The translations under genes and the position numbers were made by a program. Positions 43,412-52,448 of a stretch of DNA of 64,000 bases are shown here, piece after piece (the first letter of the stretch is position 1; every line of letters begins with the position of its first letter). The notes under the pieces are model-generated. The model saw only the letters and a program-made list of their open reading frames with translations, was not told the origin of the DNA and made no database searches. The DNA is from CAZDWZ01 sp964509425 (GTDB taxonomy: Bacteria; Bdellovibrionota_C; UBA2361; SZUA-149; CAZDWZ01), in assembly GCA_964509425.1 (NCBI GenBank), contig CAZDWZ010000002.1, positions 310,001 through 374,000 of the forward strand, written 5' to 3'.

Positions 43412-44323
43412 ATGACGGAACTCTCCATTTGCGTCGCAATAATCACGAGGAACCGGAGGAAGCTGCTCGAGAATTTGCTCGCGGCTCTCGTCCAACAGGT
43501 TCCTTCGGGTGGCCGCCACGAAGTTCTGGTCGTCGACAATAATTCCGACGACGACACCCTCGAAATGCTCTCAGCTTGGTGCGGGAATTATCCCTTCATC
43601 CGCGTCGTCTCCGAAGCCCGTCCAGGCGTCTACGCCGCAAGAAACACTGCCCTCCGCGAATGCCGCGCCGACATCGTGGCTCTTCTCGACGATGATCTCA
43701 TCGTCGCCGATGACTGGTTTCAGAATCTTGCCGCGCTCCATGAAGGTTATCGTAATTTCCCTCAACCGTATCTCGTGGGAGGCAGGGTCCTGGTGGAGGA
43801 CTTCTCTCCGGATCAGCATCCGCCGTGGTTCGCCCCCCAGCTTCGAAACTTTCTTACTGAGATAGATCTGGGCTCGGGAACCTTCGTTCTTAAACCGGGC
43901 GAGAACGGAATCGGCGGAGGCACTTTATCACTCCCGATACGCTACATAAGAGAGCTTGGCGACTGTGGTCCGAGCAGCCTCTTGTTCGGCGGAGACGAAC
44001 GAGTGATCGAAGAACGGATACTCGGCGCCGGAGGCGTCCGAGTGTACGCCGGGAATCTCAAGGCAAAGCATTTTTTCTTTCGAGAACGCGTTTCACGCAA
44101 ATGGTATCTTCACCGTCTCTTCTCAGAAGGGCGAGTAGCCACGGAGTCCTTCCGGCGAAATGGGAACCTGAATATTCTACGTGCTGCGCGATGGGGCGGA
44201 TATGCGGCGCTGCTCAGTCCAGTGGTTCTGCTCTCCCTTTTTACGAACTCTCCCAAAGTCTTCCAACTTGGACTAAAAGGCGCCCACACCTCCGGGAAGT
44301 TCTTTCAATACTGGAAAGGATAA
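43412..44323 (+). CDS. Glycosyltransferase family 2
   Basis: 303 aa, GT-A fold. N-terminal strand SICVAIITRNRRKLLENLLAAL, then VLVVDNNSDDDTLEML, EARPGVYAARNTALRECRADIVALLDDDLIV containing the metal-binding DDD, and a GGDERVIEERIL segment near the catalytic site. A hydrophobic C-terminal stretch (about 260-285) may lie on the membrane. It closes the polysaccharide locus and is followed by a strong terminator. Confidence 0.9.
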   Translation: MTELSICVAIITRNRRKLLENLLAALVQQVPSGGRHEVLVVDNNSDDDTLEMLSAWCGNYPFIRVVSEARPGVYAARNTALRECRADIVALLDDDLIVADDWFQNLAALHEGYRNFPQPYLVGGRVLVEDFSPDQHPPWFAPQLRNFLTEIDLGSGTFVLKPGENGIGGGTLSLPIRYIRELGDCGPSSLLFGGDERVIEERILGAGGVRVYAGNLKAKHFFFRERVSRKWYLHRLFSEGRVATESFRRNGNLNILRAARWGGYAALLSPVVLLSLFTNSPKVFQLGLKGAHTSGKFFQYWKG

Positions 44324-44356
44324 AAGATCGGCAGTGGAGGATGAACTCCTCGGAAC

Positions 44357-44397
44357 GCGGCACACGAGCGCACTCTTTCAGCGCACTCGTATGCCGC
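44357..44397 (+). terminator. Terminator after GT2 gene
   Basis: Nested stem: GCGGCA (44357-44362) with TGCCGC (44392-44397) and ACGAG (44364-44368) with CTCGT (44386-44390), followed by ACC and TTTT then pyrimidine-rich DNA. It starts 34 bases after the GT2 stop codon. Confidence 0.65.
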
Positions 44398-44476
44398 ACC
44401 TTTTACTTCTCCTGCCCGACTTGAAGCCGCGATGAATCGACCTTCATCGATGAATGACGCAGAACGATAGCGAAAG

Positions 44477-44983
44477 TTAGAGATCTTCGAGATCGAGGTC
44501 GATCCGTTCAGGCTTCCGCTCCCGCGGTGGGAGCACCGGACCACTTCGCTTTACCGGTGCCTTTCCGGACTTGAACGAGGGGATCCAGTTTGAGCTGCGG
44601 AGGTACAGCGCGAACAGGGTGAAGAGGACGACCACACCGAGAATCACGATCCCGAAGAGGATCGAGACCTGACTCACGGCTTCAGCGACTGCCTCACGCG
44701 AGGGTCGCTCGAAGGCTCCGAGCAGCTCCTCTCCGTTCCTTTCCTCTGCGGCGGGAGCTTGCGGCGAAGCCGGGCCTTGCGGCGTCGTGGCCGAAGGCGA
44801 AGACGGGCCTTGCCGCGTCGTAGCCGAAGGCGAAGCCGGGCCTTGCCGCGTCGTAGCCGAAGGCGAAGACGGGGGTCCTTTCATCCCCCAAAAGAGCACA
44901 CAGACCAGGGTGCTGATGATGATGGCGAGAACGAGGAGGAGCACCCACCTCTTCGCTGCCACACGACGAACGAAACGGGCCAT
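44477..44983 (-). CDS. Membrane protein with Pro/Ser/Thr tandem repeat
   Basis: 168 aa: a basic N-terminus, a membrane helix (about 13-33), a tandem 11-residue repeat of the form SPSATTRQGPA (three to four units, residues 38-75), a second membrane helix (about 112-132) and a basic then acidic tail ending DLDLEDL. The DNA repeat unit is 33 bp. Start ATG at 44983 chosen because the longer frame to 45094 adds a non-signal-like stretch. Not recognised. Repeat number could vary between strains. Confidence 0.65.
   Translation of the reverse strand: MARFVRRVAAKRWVLLLVLAIIISTLVCVLFWGMKGPPSSPSATTRQGPASPSATTRQGPSSPSATTPQGPASPQAPAAEERNGEELLGAFERPSREAVAEAVSQVSILFGIVILGVVVLFTLFALYLRSSNWIPSFKSGKAPVKRSGPVLPPRERKPERIDLDLEDL
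44775..44882. repeat. 33-bp tandem repeat within membrane protein gene
   Basis: Three near-identical 33-bp units plus a partial fourth, encoding the 11-residue SPSATTRQGP(A/S) motif. Units differ by few bases, which suggests recent slippage expansion. Confidence 0.7.
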
Positions 44984-45325
44984 CGCGAACCCTCCGACCG
45001 GATGAAATGAAAGACAGTATGAGGCCGAGATTTTAAGGACGGCTTGCGATGAGAAGAACCAACCTTCGAATGAAACATTCGAAGAGTTCATCAAAGTTTC
45101 ACGAGAAGACTTCCGAAAGAACGAAACCTTCCCCTGAATTTTAGAGGGCGGGCGGCTGCTTATTCAACCCCCTCCCTATGGGAGGAATTAGGAGCCGCAT
45201 CAGGAAATGAACATGAAAATACCATTATCGGCCCGCGGTTGTGACCAGAATTCAATGGAGGAATGCTCACAACCAATGTGAAACAGGGCGCATTAGCAAT
45301 CCGTTAGATTCGCCGAGTCAAATGA

Positions 45326-45514
45326 TTATAAAAATGCAGCCAAACGGATAGCTTGGGTGCGCCGGGAATTCCATAACTCTTGTAGCGGCTTGACCGGGAT
45401 CTTGAGAACTCGACTTTCGACAGGAAGCAACTCCGCTTGTTTCCTCTCGAGAGCCGCATCAAACGAATTTTGATTCTCTAATGCCGGTGAATCGCTCCGC
45501 TTAGTCTCTCTTCA
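45326..45514 (-). pseudogene. Possible gene remnant without start codon
   Basis: Inside the 590-base gap between two genes, one minus-strand frame stays open for 61 codons and reads like protein (NSFDAALERKQAELLPVES, RVLKIPVKPLQELW). It has no plausible start codon after the upstream stop. It is either a decayed gene or chance. The rest of the gap shows only an 8-bp inverted repeat at 45237-45244 and 45267-45274 and nothing else. Confidence 0.25.
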
Positions 45515-45685
45515 GGCGGCTCCCATCTGCCGGAACTGCAGACAAAGCGGATAAAGAGATTACGCAGATCCCACCCTGCAATATCTCATGATTCGCCGAG
45601 TGTAGTCCAAGCCATGGGATGTTGGCTCTCTTTTTTCTCTCGAGAAAAAGGCACACGCACCGCGAATTACCTGGACACAGCAGTG

Positions 45686-46804
45686 TTACTCATTCTTCTC
45701 AAGAAAAGTCTGAGCTCCGTTCTTGACGATCCAAAACTCGGGAGTCTTCAGCACCCCACCCTTCTCGTCGAATTGAATCTCCCCGCTCGCACCGACGTGC
45801 TTCAGCTTTAAAATTTCCCCTTTTACCTTTGTCGTATCAAAAGTCTTCGCGGATTCAATCGCCGCTTTGTAAATGTAGAGCGTGTCGTAGGCGGTGTCCG
45901 CTCCGATCCCGGGCTTGGTTTTGAAACGTGCTTCGAACTTCGTAACAAGCTCTGCTGCGGGATCAGGATACCGGGCAAAGATAGTGCCCTCCAATCCGCC
46001 GGCTGAGTTTTTCAGTCGGGTCTCGTCCATCAGAATCGCGATCTTGTTCGGCACATATTTCAGACGGGAGAACTCCTTCGCGGCGATATCCATCTGAGTA
46101 TAATTCGAGAGAAAGACGACATCGGGTTTAGCATTTTTGACCCTCAGTGCTTCGGCCTTCAAGTCCAGAACCGTAGGCAACGGCTCCACAAATTCCACAA
46201 TCTCGCCGCCAAGGCGCTTGAAAGCCGTAACGAAAGATTTTGCTTGAACCGACTCCCAGGGATTCTGATTGCTCATCACCGCTGCTCGCTTCCATCCCTT
46301 TCGAATAGCGTATGCGGCCAGCGCCTCGGTCGAAAAATGATCATGCGGCCAGGTGTTGAAGATATTATCCGCCGTTTCGTTGAACGTTGCGACTCCCAAC
46401 GTCGGCGATGTAATAATAATGTCGGCACGCTTCGCTGCAATCGGCGCGAGCGGCAAGCCGCCGATGGTCCAGGTTGGCCCTATGAAATACTTCGTCTTTC
46501 CGTCGAGGAGAATTTTCTGAAATGCCGAAACCGAGTTCGCGCCGGATTCCATCTCTCTGGAATCTTGCACGATCAACTCAATTTTCTTCCCGAGAACCCC
46601 ACCTGCGGCATCGATCTCGCCCGCAGCGATCTCGAGCGCGTGAAGGGAATTCTGTCCCCACTCAGCGCAATCACCGGTAAGGCACAGAATAACTCCGATC
46701 CGAAAAGTCTCGTCCTGCGCAAACACCCGCTCTGATGCTGTTGAGACAAAGACCAGCAAATAGGCGATTTTTAGCAGACGTGAAAGCGAGCAGGCATTCA
46801 GCAT
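45686..46804 (-). CDS. ABC-type branched-chain amino acid binding protein (LivJ-like)
   Basis: 372 aa with a signal peptide (ending ERVFA). Two-lobed Peripla_BP_6 domain: FRIGVILCLTGDCAEWGQNSLHALEIAAGEID, GKKIELIVQDSREMESGA, FIGPTWTIGGLPLAPIAAK, then AAYAIRKGWKRAAVMSNQNPWE and PGIGADTAYDTLYIYKAAIE. It binds amino acids, amides or similar small ligands. No permease or ATPase genes follow, so it is an orphan binding protein or a sensor component. It is divergent from the TrmB-like regulator. Confidence 0.88.
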   Translation of the reverse strand: MLNACSLSRLLKIAYLLVFVSTASERVFAQDETFRIGVILCLTGDCAEWGQNSLHALEIAAGEIDAAGGVLGKKIELIVQDSREMESGANSVSAFQKILLDGKTKYFIGPTWTIGGLPLAPIAAKRADIIITSPTLGVATFNETADNIFNTWPHDHFSTEALAAYAIRKGWKRAAVMSNQNPWESVQAKSFVTAFKRLGGEIVEFVEPLPTVLDLKAEALRVKNAKPDVVFLSNYTQMDIAAKEFSRLKYVPNKIAILMDETRLKNSAGGLEGTIFARYPDPAAELVTKFEARFKTKPGIGADTAYDTLYIYKAAIESAKTFDTTKVKGEILKLKHVGASGEIQFDEKGGVLKTPEFWIVKNGAQTFLEKNE

Positions 46805-46928
46805 GATCTCTCCATAACTCTATTATCCCATTTCCGAGCGCCGGGATTATGAATTAAATTCCGCAAATGTCCACTGCTTCTCGACGGCTTCTCGCGCTGT
46901 TTCTCGCTGGTGAAGGCCAACTTCATCG

Positions 46929-46953
46929 TATATTGTCGACGCTCAGTCGACAA
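46929..46953 (+). promoter_or_regulatory. Palindromic operator at TrmB-like gene start
   Basis: A perfect 21-bp palindrome, TTGTCGAC-GCTCA-GTCGACAA (46933-46953), directly overlaps a TATATT -10 element (46929-46934) and the likely start site, 9 bases before the ATG at 46963. The position fits autorepression of the regulator gene. No second copy was seen before the divergent binding-protein gene. Confidence 0.55.
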
Positions 46954-46962
46954 CGGGGATTT

Positions 46963-47733
46963 ATGGATGCACTCTTCCGATCGCTCGGACTTCACGACAC
47001 CGAAACGAAGGTTTATCTTTCTCTCGCGGACGCCGGCGGATGTGCTGCCGGAATGCTTGCGAAGCGAATCGGCATTCCAAGAACAACAATATACTCGGCG
47101 CTGGAGAATCTTACGGCGAAGGGGCTCGTCTCGCTCGAAGAGCAGGGCGGAATCACGAGATACCTAGCGAATCCCCCCTCCTCTCTCCTCCTGCTCGTTA
47201 ACCGGGAACGTGAGGAAATCGATCGCAAGGCAGCAAATGCCAAAGAGCTGATGCAGTTGCTGACACCGTTTTTCGGGAGCCGCGGCGCAAACATCCCTCG
47301 GCTTCAGTTCTTCGAGGGAAAGAAGAATGTCGAAAGTATGCTGCATGAATTCCTTCCTGCATGGAGGGAGAGCATAAAGCGCGTCGATAATGTTTGGTGG
47401 GGGTACCAGGACCACACGTTTGTCACCGATTACCGGGCGTGGCTCGATAGCGTTTGGAGCAGCATGGAAGTGACCGAGCGCGTCTATCTCGTTTCCAATC
47501 ACGTACCGCTGGAGAAGAAGCTGAGCGGCAAGGTTCGGGGCCGAGAGATTCGGGTGCTTTCCGAAAAATCTGAATTTTCGAGCACGATCTGGGTACTCGG
47601 ATCATTCATCGTCATGATTTATTCGAGGGAAAAGCCGAACTACGCGTTTCAGATTCGGGACGACGTGTTCTCTGCAAATCTCCGTTCGGTTTTCAAGGTG
47701 CTTTGGCAGAACAGCAAAAGCAAAATCAAATGA
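46963..47733 (+). CDS. TrmB-like transcriptional regulator
   Basis: About 256 aa. A winged-helix N-terminal domain (residues 3-75: LGLHDTETKVYLSLADAGGCAAGMLAKRIGIPRTTIYSALENLTAKGLVSL) is the TrmB type, followed by a coiled-coil linker and a PLD-like effector domain with LQFFEGKKNVESML. TrmB regulators sense sugars or other small molecules. The ATG at 46963 has GGGG 6 bases upstream and lies right behind the palindrome; the longer frame from 46867 would run through it. Divergent from the binding-protein gene, which it may control. Confidence 0.85.
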   Translation: MDALFRSLGLHDTETKVYLSLADAGGCAAGMLAKRIGIPRTTIYSALENLTAKGLVSLEEQGGITRYLANPPSSLLLLVNREREEIDRKAANAKELMQLLTPFFGSRGANIPRLQFFEGKKNVESMLHEFLPAWRESIKRVDNVWWGYQDHTFVTDYRAWLDSVWSSMEVTERVYLVSNHVPLEKKLSGKVRGREIRVLSEKSEFSSTIWVLGSFIVMIYSREKPNYAFQIRDDVFSANLRSVFKVLWQNSKSKIK

Positions 47734-47822
47734 ACGGATAACCGAGACTCTGCTAATAGAGGCGTTGTCTGCTCACGCTGTTTGACGAGAAGCGATTTCA
47801 TAAATACCGATAGACCCCCAGA

Positions 47823-47886
47823 ACTCCAGACCTCCGTGTTAAAAAGAAAGCAGCTGCCTTCGTTCAAACACGGAGTTCCAGAGTTT
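47823..47886. terminator. Stem-loop between convergent genes
   Basis: CTCCGTGTT (47833-47841) pairs with AACACGGAG (47868-47876), extended outward by AACTC with GAGTT across an internal loop. It lies between the convergent TrmB-like and GT2 genes. The loop is long (26 bases), so function as a bidirectional terminator is tentative. Confidence 0.35.
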
Positions 47887-47931
47887 GGGAGATATTTATG
47901 AATTGACTTCTATTATTTACTGGTCGGAGCA

Positions 47932-48786
47932 CTAGCTCCAGCGGCCTGAAAGCGATTCAGCTTTAAACTTGCTGCGGTTCGGGAGAACGCTTCCATCACC
48001 CGATTCACCGAACGTGTAGATTTCGTAATCGATCGTCCGCGGTTGATACGCCCCAGCAAAGAGTTTTCGTAGGCGAAAAAAAAGCTTTGCCGCAGCCTCC
48101 AGAACCAAAATATTCTGCCGCCCATTCGTAAGTCCTCGCCAGCGAGAGAGCTCCGCGGTAACGCGCGGGTCCCTACTGAGATTCGCACCGGTGATTCCGA
48201 AAACAGCCAGCGGAATTGGAAGCACTGCGAACGATTTGTTCAAACTGAGAAGTCGGTCGATCCACACCGCATCACCGACTATCCGATAGTCTCCCGGCAG
48301 GAGAAGCCCTTCGTCGACGATCCTTCGGCGAAAGAATAGTGCCGCGGTGGCAACGCTGGGTACGTGCCAACGATCGAGCCGCATCGGCAGGACGGCGCGC
48401 CGGTAAGACTTCGCATTTCCGGCATCATCGACGACGATAATGTCTGCACCGACGATATCGATTCCTTCGTTTTCTTGGAAAAATTTGCCGACAGTAGCGA
48501 GAGCACCCGGGAGATATTGCTCATCGCAGTTGAGATACGAACAGATATCGCCGGTGCTCTTCAAGAGACCATTATTTATCGCATCGTACATTCCTGCGTC
48601 GGCGGCCGAAAAAAATCTGAGCCCGGATTGAGCCTGACCCCAAGCCAGAAGCGCTTCTCCGCTGCCACCATCTTGGACTATGTGCTCAACCTCAATTGAG
48701 TCGCTTCGCTGATCCGCAACCGATGCCGCGCAAAGTTTTAGCCAGTGGAGTTGATTATACGAAGGCGTGACGACGGAGAATTTCAT
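47932..48786 (-). CDS. Glycosyltransferase family 2
   Basis: 284 aa, GT-A fold: MKFSVVTPSYNQLHWLKLC, EVEHIVQDGGSGE, FSAADAGMYDAINNGLLKSTGDICSYLNCDEQYLPGAL, with NCDE in the metal-binding DxD-like position, and a later DRWHVPSVATAALFFRRR. Members add sugars to lipopolysaccharide or exopolysaccharide. The second GT2 of the region, but separated from the polysaccharide locus by the regulator pair. The C-terminus is Arg/Lys-rich. Confidence 0.88.
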   Translation of the reverse strand: MKFSVVTPSYNQLHWLKLCAASVADQRSDSIEVEHIVQDGGSGEALLAWGQAQSGLRFFSAADAGMYDAINNGLLKSTGDICSYLNCDEQYLPGALATVGKFFQENEGIDIVGADIIVVDDAGNAKSYRRAVLPMRLDRWHVPSVATAALFFRRRIVDEGLLLPGDYRIVGDAVWIDRLLSLNKSFAVLPIPLAVFGITGANLSRDPRVTAELSRWRGLTNGRQNILVLEAAAKLFFRLRKLFAGAYQPRTIDYEIYTFGESGDGSVLPNRSKFKAESLSGRWS

Positions 48787-48868
48787 TCGATTGCTTCACG
48801 GCAGGAGATTCCCAAATGACGCGAATCGACATTCTTCTCGATCAGCGCATTCCCGACAATCAGAATCG

Positions 48869-49339
48869 CTATCGATTGTATTTGATGAAACTTCGTGGAT
48901 TCGGTGTGTAGCCGCCTCGCCCGCCGTACCCTCCGTGACGAACCCACCTCGTGCCGGCCTCGCCTGAGAGCGTCTCCGCTCCTTGGAAACCGCTCCGACC
49001 GTAGAGACTCGCTGGTTTGTTCGACTTTCTTGGAGGCGGGAGCATTCCAGAGCCGCTTCGTGATCCGCGGCTGTAATGCGCTGATTGCATGTTCAAATGA
49101 TGTGTCTTGGGATCGTAATTATGGAGTCCGCGCGCCCGTCCGAAGCCGGCGCCCATTCTGTGTCCGCCGATTCGATGTCCGCCGATCCTTCCTCTGGATG
49201 AAGACTCGCTGCTGGCCCAACCGATTTTCCGAGCGGCATTTTTCAGGATACCGCCCCCGCCTCGAGTGACACCGGCACCGCCCGCTTCCACGAAGAGGCT
49301 CATGACGACTTCGACGATGTTACCGAATCCTTTGGACAT
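48869..49339 (-). CDS. Gly/Arg/His-rich hypothetical protein
   Basis: 156 aa. A helix-like start (MSKGFGNIVEVVMSLFVEAGG) is followed by a basic, low-complexity region with repeated RIGGHRIGGHRMGAGFG, then SRGSRSGSG and GGYGGRGGY. It looks disordered and could bind RNA or polyanions. No signal peptide or clear family. Only a weak ribosome site (GGCGG) is seen. Long upstream DNA contains a predicted three-way junction that could be part of its leader. Confidence 0.5.
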   Translation of the reverse strand: MSKGFGNIVEVVMSLFVEAGGAGVTRGGGGILKNAARKIGWASSESSSRGRIGGHRIGGHRMGAGFGRARGLHNYDPKTHHLNMQSAHYSRGSRSGSGMLPPPRKSNKPASLYGRSGFQGAETLSGEAGTRWVRHGGYGGRGGYTPNPRSFIKYNR

Positions 49340-49460
49340 TTTACCGCCGCGCTACCGGTTTCCTATATTTTCCCGGACACTAATCCTGAGAGTCTATATA
49401 TTTAGGCTCCCCATGTTGGTTATGCCATTCGAATCCCAAAAGTGAGCATCAAGAGCAAGT

Positions 49461-49510
49461 GCCGGTCGCCCGCGAGGGTTTACCGCGGGATGGCAGCTTT
49501 GCCTACCGGC
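49461..49510. ncRNA. Predicted three-way-junction RNA element
   Basis: GCCGGT (49461-49466) pairs with ACCGGC (49505-49510) and encloses two hairpins: CCCGCG/CGCGGG (49469-49474 with 49484-49489) and GGCA/TGCC (49492-49495 with 49500-49503). The fold works on either strand and could lie in the leader of the Gly-rich gene (minus) or upstream of topA (plus). It does not match a riboswitch consensus known to me. Confidence 0.35.
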
Positions 49511-49665
49511 CGGACGGGGCGGCGGCTACCCACAGCGCCTTCCTGATGGCGTCCGTAAAAGTTTCGAGTACTCCGCCGCTCACGCACGTCCTTACACCCG
49601 TGAGTTCGCAGACGCCCGAGCAATTGCCGCCGGCATCTTGCGGTTTGCACATAATGTTTCGCGGC

Positions 49666-49693
49666 TTGTATTTATAGGTCCCTTTATTATAGA
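49666..49693 (+). promoter_or_regulatory. Possible topA promoter
   Basis: TTGTAT (49666-49671), 16-bp spacer, TATAGA (49688-49693), about 43 bases before the topA ATG. A moderate match to the sigma-70 consensus, the best in the 390-base stretch upstream of topA. Confidence 0.4.
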
Positions 49694-49736
49694 CAGCGCC
49701 AAATCGGGTTTAGCCAGGAATTCAAATACTTAAAAG

Positions 49737-52448
49737 ATGTCCAATAAGTCGCTTGTCATTGTTGAGTCGCCCACAAAGGCGAAAACTATAACAAAGTTCC
49801 TCGGAAAAGATTTCGTCGTGAAGGCGTCGATGGGTCATATCCGCGACCTGCCAAATCGGGCGGACGAAGTTCCCGCCAACATGAAAAAGGAGAAGTGGGC
49901 CAAGCTCGGAGTGAACATCCAAGAGGATTTCGAGCCCCTCTACATTATTCCACCGAAGAAGAAGGACCAAGTCAAAGCACTTCAAGACGCTTTGAAAGAC
50001 GCCTCCTCGCTCTATCTCGCGACAGACGAAGACAGAGAAGGAGAATCAATAAGTTGGCATTTGTTGGAGACGCTGAAGCCCAAGGTTCCCACGAAGCGTC
50101 TCGTCTTTCATGAAATTACCCGCGATGCGATCGACAAGGCGCTCCTCAACGCGCGTGAGATCGATCAAAATCTTGTGCGTGCGCAAGAGACGCGACGAAT
50201 CGTCGACCGCCTTTTCGGCTATGAAGTGAGCCCTCTGCTGTGGAAAAAAATGGCCCCGGGCCTCAGCGCCGGAAGAGTTCAAAGCGTTGCCGTCAGGCTC
50301 CTCGTCGAACGCGAGCGTGAGCGCGTCAAATTCAAGAAGGCGGTGTACTGGACGCTGAAAGCGAGCTTCGGCAAAGGTGAGGAGTTGATCGACGCGGAAC
50401 TCAACAGCGTTGGAGATAAGCGCGTCGCCATCGGAAAGGATTTTGATCCCTCGACCGGAAAGCTCACCGCCAAAGCTGAAAAGGATGTCGTCGCCCTCAA
50501 TCAAAACGATGCAGAATCACTGATGAAGGAGGTCCTCGCCTCTCCCGCGTCGGTGACAAACGTCGAAGAGCGCCCCTATTCGAGTTCACCGCCCGCACCG
50601 TTTGTGACCAGTTCGCTTCAACAAGAAGCCAACGCAAAGCTCCGATTCTCAGCCAAAACCACGATGGGCATCGCTCAGCAGCTTTACGAGAACGGCTTCA
50701 TCACCTACATGCGAACCGACTCGACTACCTTGTCGCAGGAAGCCATAACAGCCGCACGATCGCTCATACAGCGAGAGTACGGTGCGCCGTTTCTTCCTGA
50801 TAAGCCCAGGGTGTACACGACGAAGGTCAAAAACGCTCAAGAGGCACACGAAGCGATTCGTCCGGCAGGGGAACAGTTCGCCCCCCCGGAGCGAGTTAAA
50901 GACGTCTTGGGTATCGACGCGTTTAAGCTCTACGAATTGATCTGGAAGCGAACCGTCGCCTCACAGATGGAAAACGCGAGAGGCACCAACATTTCGGTTA
51001 CCATTCAAGCCGGTCGCGCTAAATTTCGCGCCTCGGGCAAGACGATTCAGTTCCCCGGATACCTCCGAGCCTACGTCGAAGGTGCCGAGGATCCGGATGC
51101 GGAGCTTGCAGATCGCGAGCGCATACTTCCTCAGGTTGCGGAAGGCGAAAAGCTCGCCACAAAAGACGTTCAGCCGATGGAGCGCTCCACTCAAGCGCCC
51201 GCACGATACACTGAAGGTAGTCTGATTAAAGAGCTTGAACGTCTTGGCATCGGCCGGCCGAGCACTTGGGCAAGCATTGTCGAGCTCGTCCTTTCTCGCT
51301 CGTATGCATTCAAGAAGGGAACGGCACTCGTTCCCACGTTTACCGCGGTCGCCGTCGTTGGACTTCTCGAGCGGTATTTCTCCTATCTCCTCGATTACGA
51401 GTTTACCGCCCGGCTGGAAGACGATCTGGACGCGATCTCACGCGGAGAAGCCCACAATCTTACGTATCTGAAGGAGTTTTATTTCGGAAACGGGCATCCG
51501 GGACTGAAGAGTCTTGTAGAGAAAGGCACCACCGATATTGACCCTCGAGATGTTTGCGCGATTCCCCTCGGAGTTTCGAGCGCCGGCACAAACGTCGAAG
51601 TGAGAATTGGACGTTACGGACCTTTCCTTACGGATGGCACGCAGCGGCCGAGCGTACCGGAGACCATGACGCTCGAAGAGCTCACGATGGACGTCGCCGA
51701 AGACATGCTCCGCACGGCATCAAAAGGACCCGAACCGCTGGGCGCACACCCTGACAGCGGTGAGCCGATCTTCTTGAAGACCGGAAGGTTTGGCCCGTAT
51801 GTCCAGCTCGGTGTTCCGCAAAACGACGAGAAGCCAAAAATGGCTTCCCTCCTCGCAGGAATGGTTCCGGCCGAAGTTACTCTCGAACAAGCGGTGAAAT
51901 TGCTCTCGCTCCCCCGCACCATCGGAAAAAATCCGGAAAACAACGAAGACATCATCGCGGCAAACGGGCGTTTCGGTCCGTATATTAAATGCGGAACCGA
52001 CACTCGGAGCATTCCGGTCCCGGACCTCTCACCTCTTGATATCACTCTCGAAAAAGCAATCGAGCTTCTCAAGCAACCGAAGACTCGCGGACGAGGTGGT
52101 GCTCAAAAACCAAGTGTCTTGAAAGACCTCGGAGCGCATCCCGAGTCGGGAGCGGCGATCACCATTCGAAACGGCCGCTATGGCCCCTACGTCTCCGACG
52201 GCACGTTGAACGCGTCTCTGCCGAAGGGTGCCGATCCAAATGCGTTCACGATGAACGAAGCAGTCGATCTCCTGACCGCTCGCGCGGCAGCCGCTCCTGC
52301 AAAAAAGACTCGTGGGAGAAAATCCGCCGCCGAACCAAAAGCGAAGAAAGAGCCGAAAGCTGCAAAAGCTCCGAAAGAAAAAGCTGCTACCGCAACGAAA
52401 ACACGTAAGTCCAAGAAAAAGGGCGAGGCCGGCGAAGCTCAGGCATGA
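49737..52448 (+). CDS. topA: DNA topoisomerase I
   Basis: A 903-aa type IA topoisomerase that relaxes negative supercoils. Toprim domain MSNKSLVIVESPTKAKTI with Glu at 10 and ATDEDREGESISWHL; the catalytic Tyr324 in FITYMRTDS; EGSLIKELERLGIGRPSTWASI. The C-terminal part has three toprim-C repeats (GRFGPYVQLG, GRFGPYIKCG, GRYGPYVSDG type) instead of Cys4 zinc fingers, then a Lys/Ala-rich tail of about 50 residues. The stop overlaps the next ATG (ATGA). Confidence 0.97.
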   Translation: MSNKSLVIVESPTKAKTITKFLGKDFVVKASMGHIRDLPNRADEVPANMKKEKWAKLGVNIQEDFEPLYIIPPKKKDQVKALQDALKDASSLYLATDEDREGESISWHLLETLKPKVPTKRLVFHEITRDAIDKALLNAREIDQNLVRAQETRRIVDRLFGYEVSPLLWKKMAPGLSAGRVQSVAVRLLVERERERVKFKKAVYWTLKASFGKGEELIDAELNSVGDKRVAIGKDFDPSTGKLTAKAEKDVVALNQNDAESLMKEVLASPASVTNVEERPYSSSPPAPFVTSSLQQEANAKLRFSAKTTMGIAQQLYENGFITYMRTDSTTLSQEAITAARSLIQREYGAPFLPDKPRVYTTKVKNAQEAHEAIRPAGEQFAPPERVKDVLGIDAFKLYELIWKRTVASQMENARGTNISVTIQAGRAKFRASGKTIQFPGYLRAYVEGAEDPDAELADRERILPQVAEGEKLATKDVQPMERSTQAPARYTEGSLIKELERLGIGRPSTWASIVELVLSRSYAFKKGTALVPTFTAVAVVGLLERYFSYLLDYEFTARLEDDLDAISRGEAHNLTYLKEFYFGNGHPGLKSLVEKGTTDIDPRDVCAIPLGVSSAGTNVEVRIGRYGPFLTDGTQRPSVPETMTLEELTMDVAEDMLRTASKGPEPLGAHPDSGEPIFLKTGRFGPYVQLGVPQNDEKPKMASLLAGMVPAEVTLEQAVKLLSLPRTIGKNPENNEDIIAANGRFGPYIKCGTDTRSIPVPDLSPLDITLEKAIELLKQPKTRGRGGAQKPSVLKDLGAHPESGAAITIRNGRYGPYVSDGTLNASLPKGADPNAFTMNEAVDLLTARAAAAPAKKTRGRKSAAEPKAKKEPKAAKAPKEKAATATKTRKSKKKGEAGEAQA

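Noticed and set aside
45638..45660. AT-rich palindrome downstream of the LivJ-like gene as a terminator
   Set aside because: Stem is nearly all A/T with a two-base loop; too weak to call.
49425..49440. TTCGAATCC string resembling a tRNA T-arm
   Set aside because: No acceptor, D or anticodon stems can be built around it.
49459..49677. 72-aa plus-strand ORF upstream of topA
   Set aside because: GTG start without ribosome site, crosses the predicted RNA junction, and composition is not protein-like.
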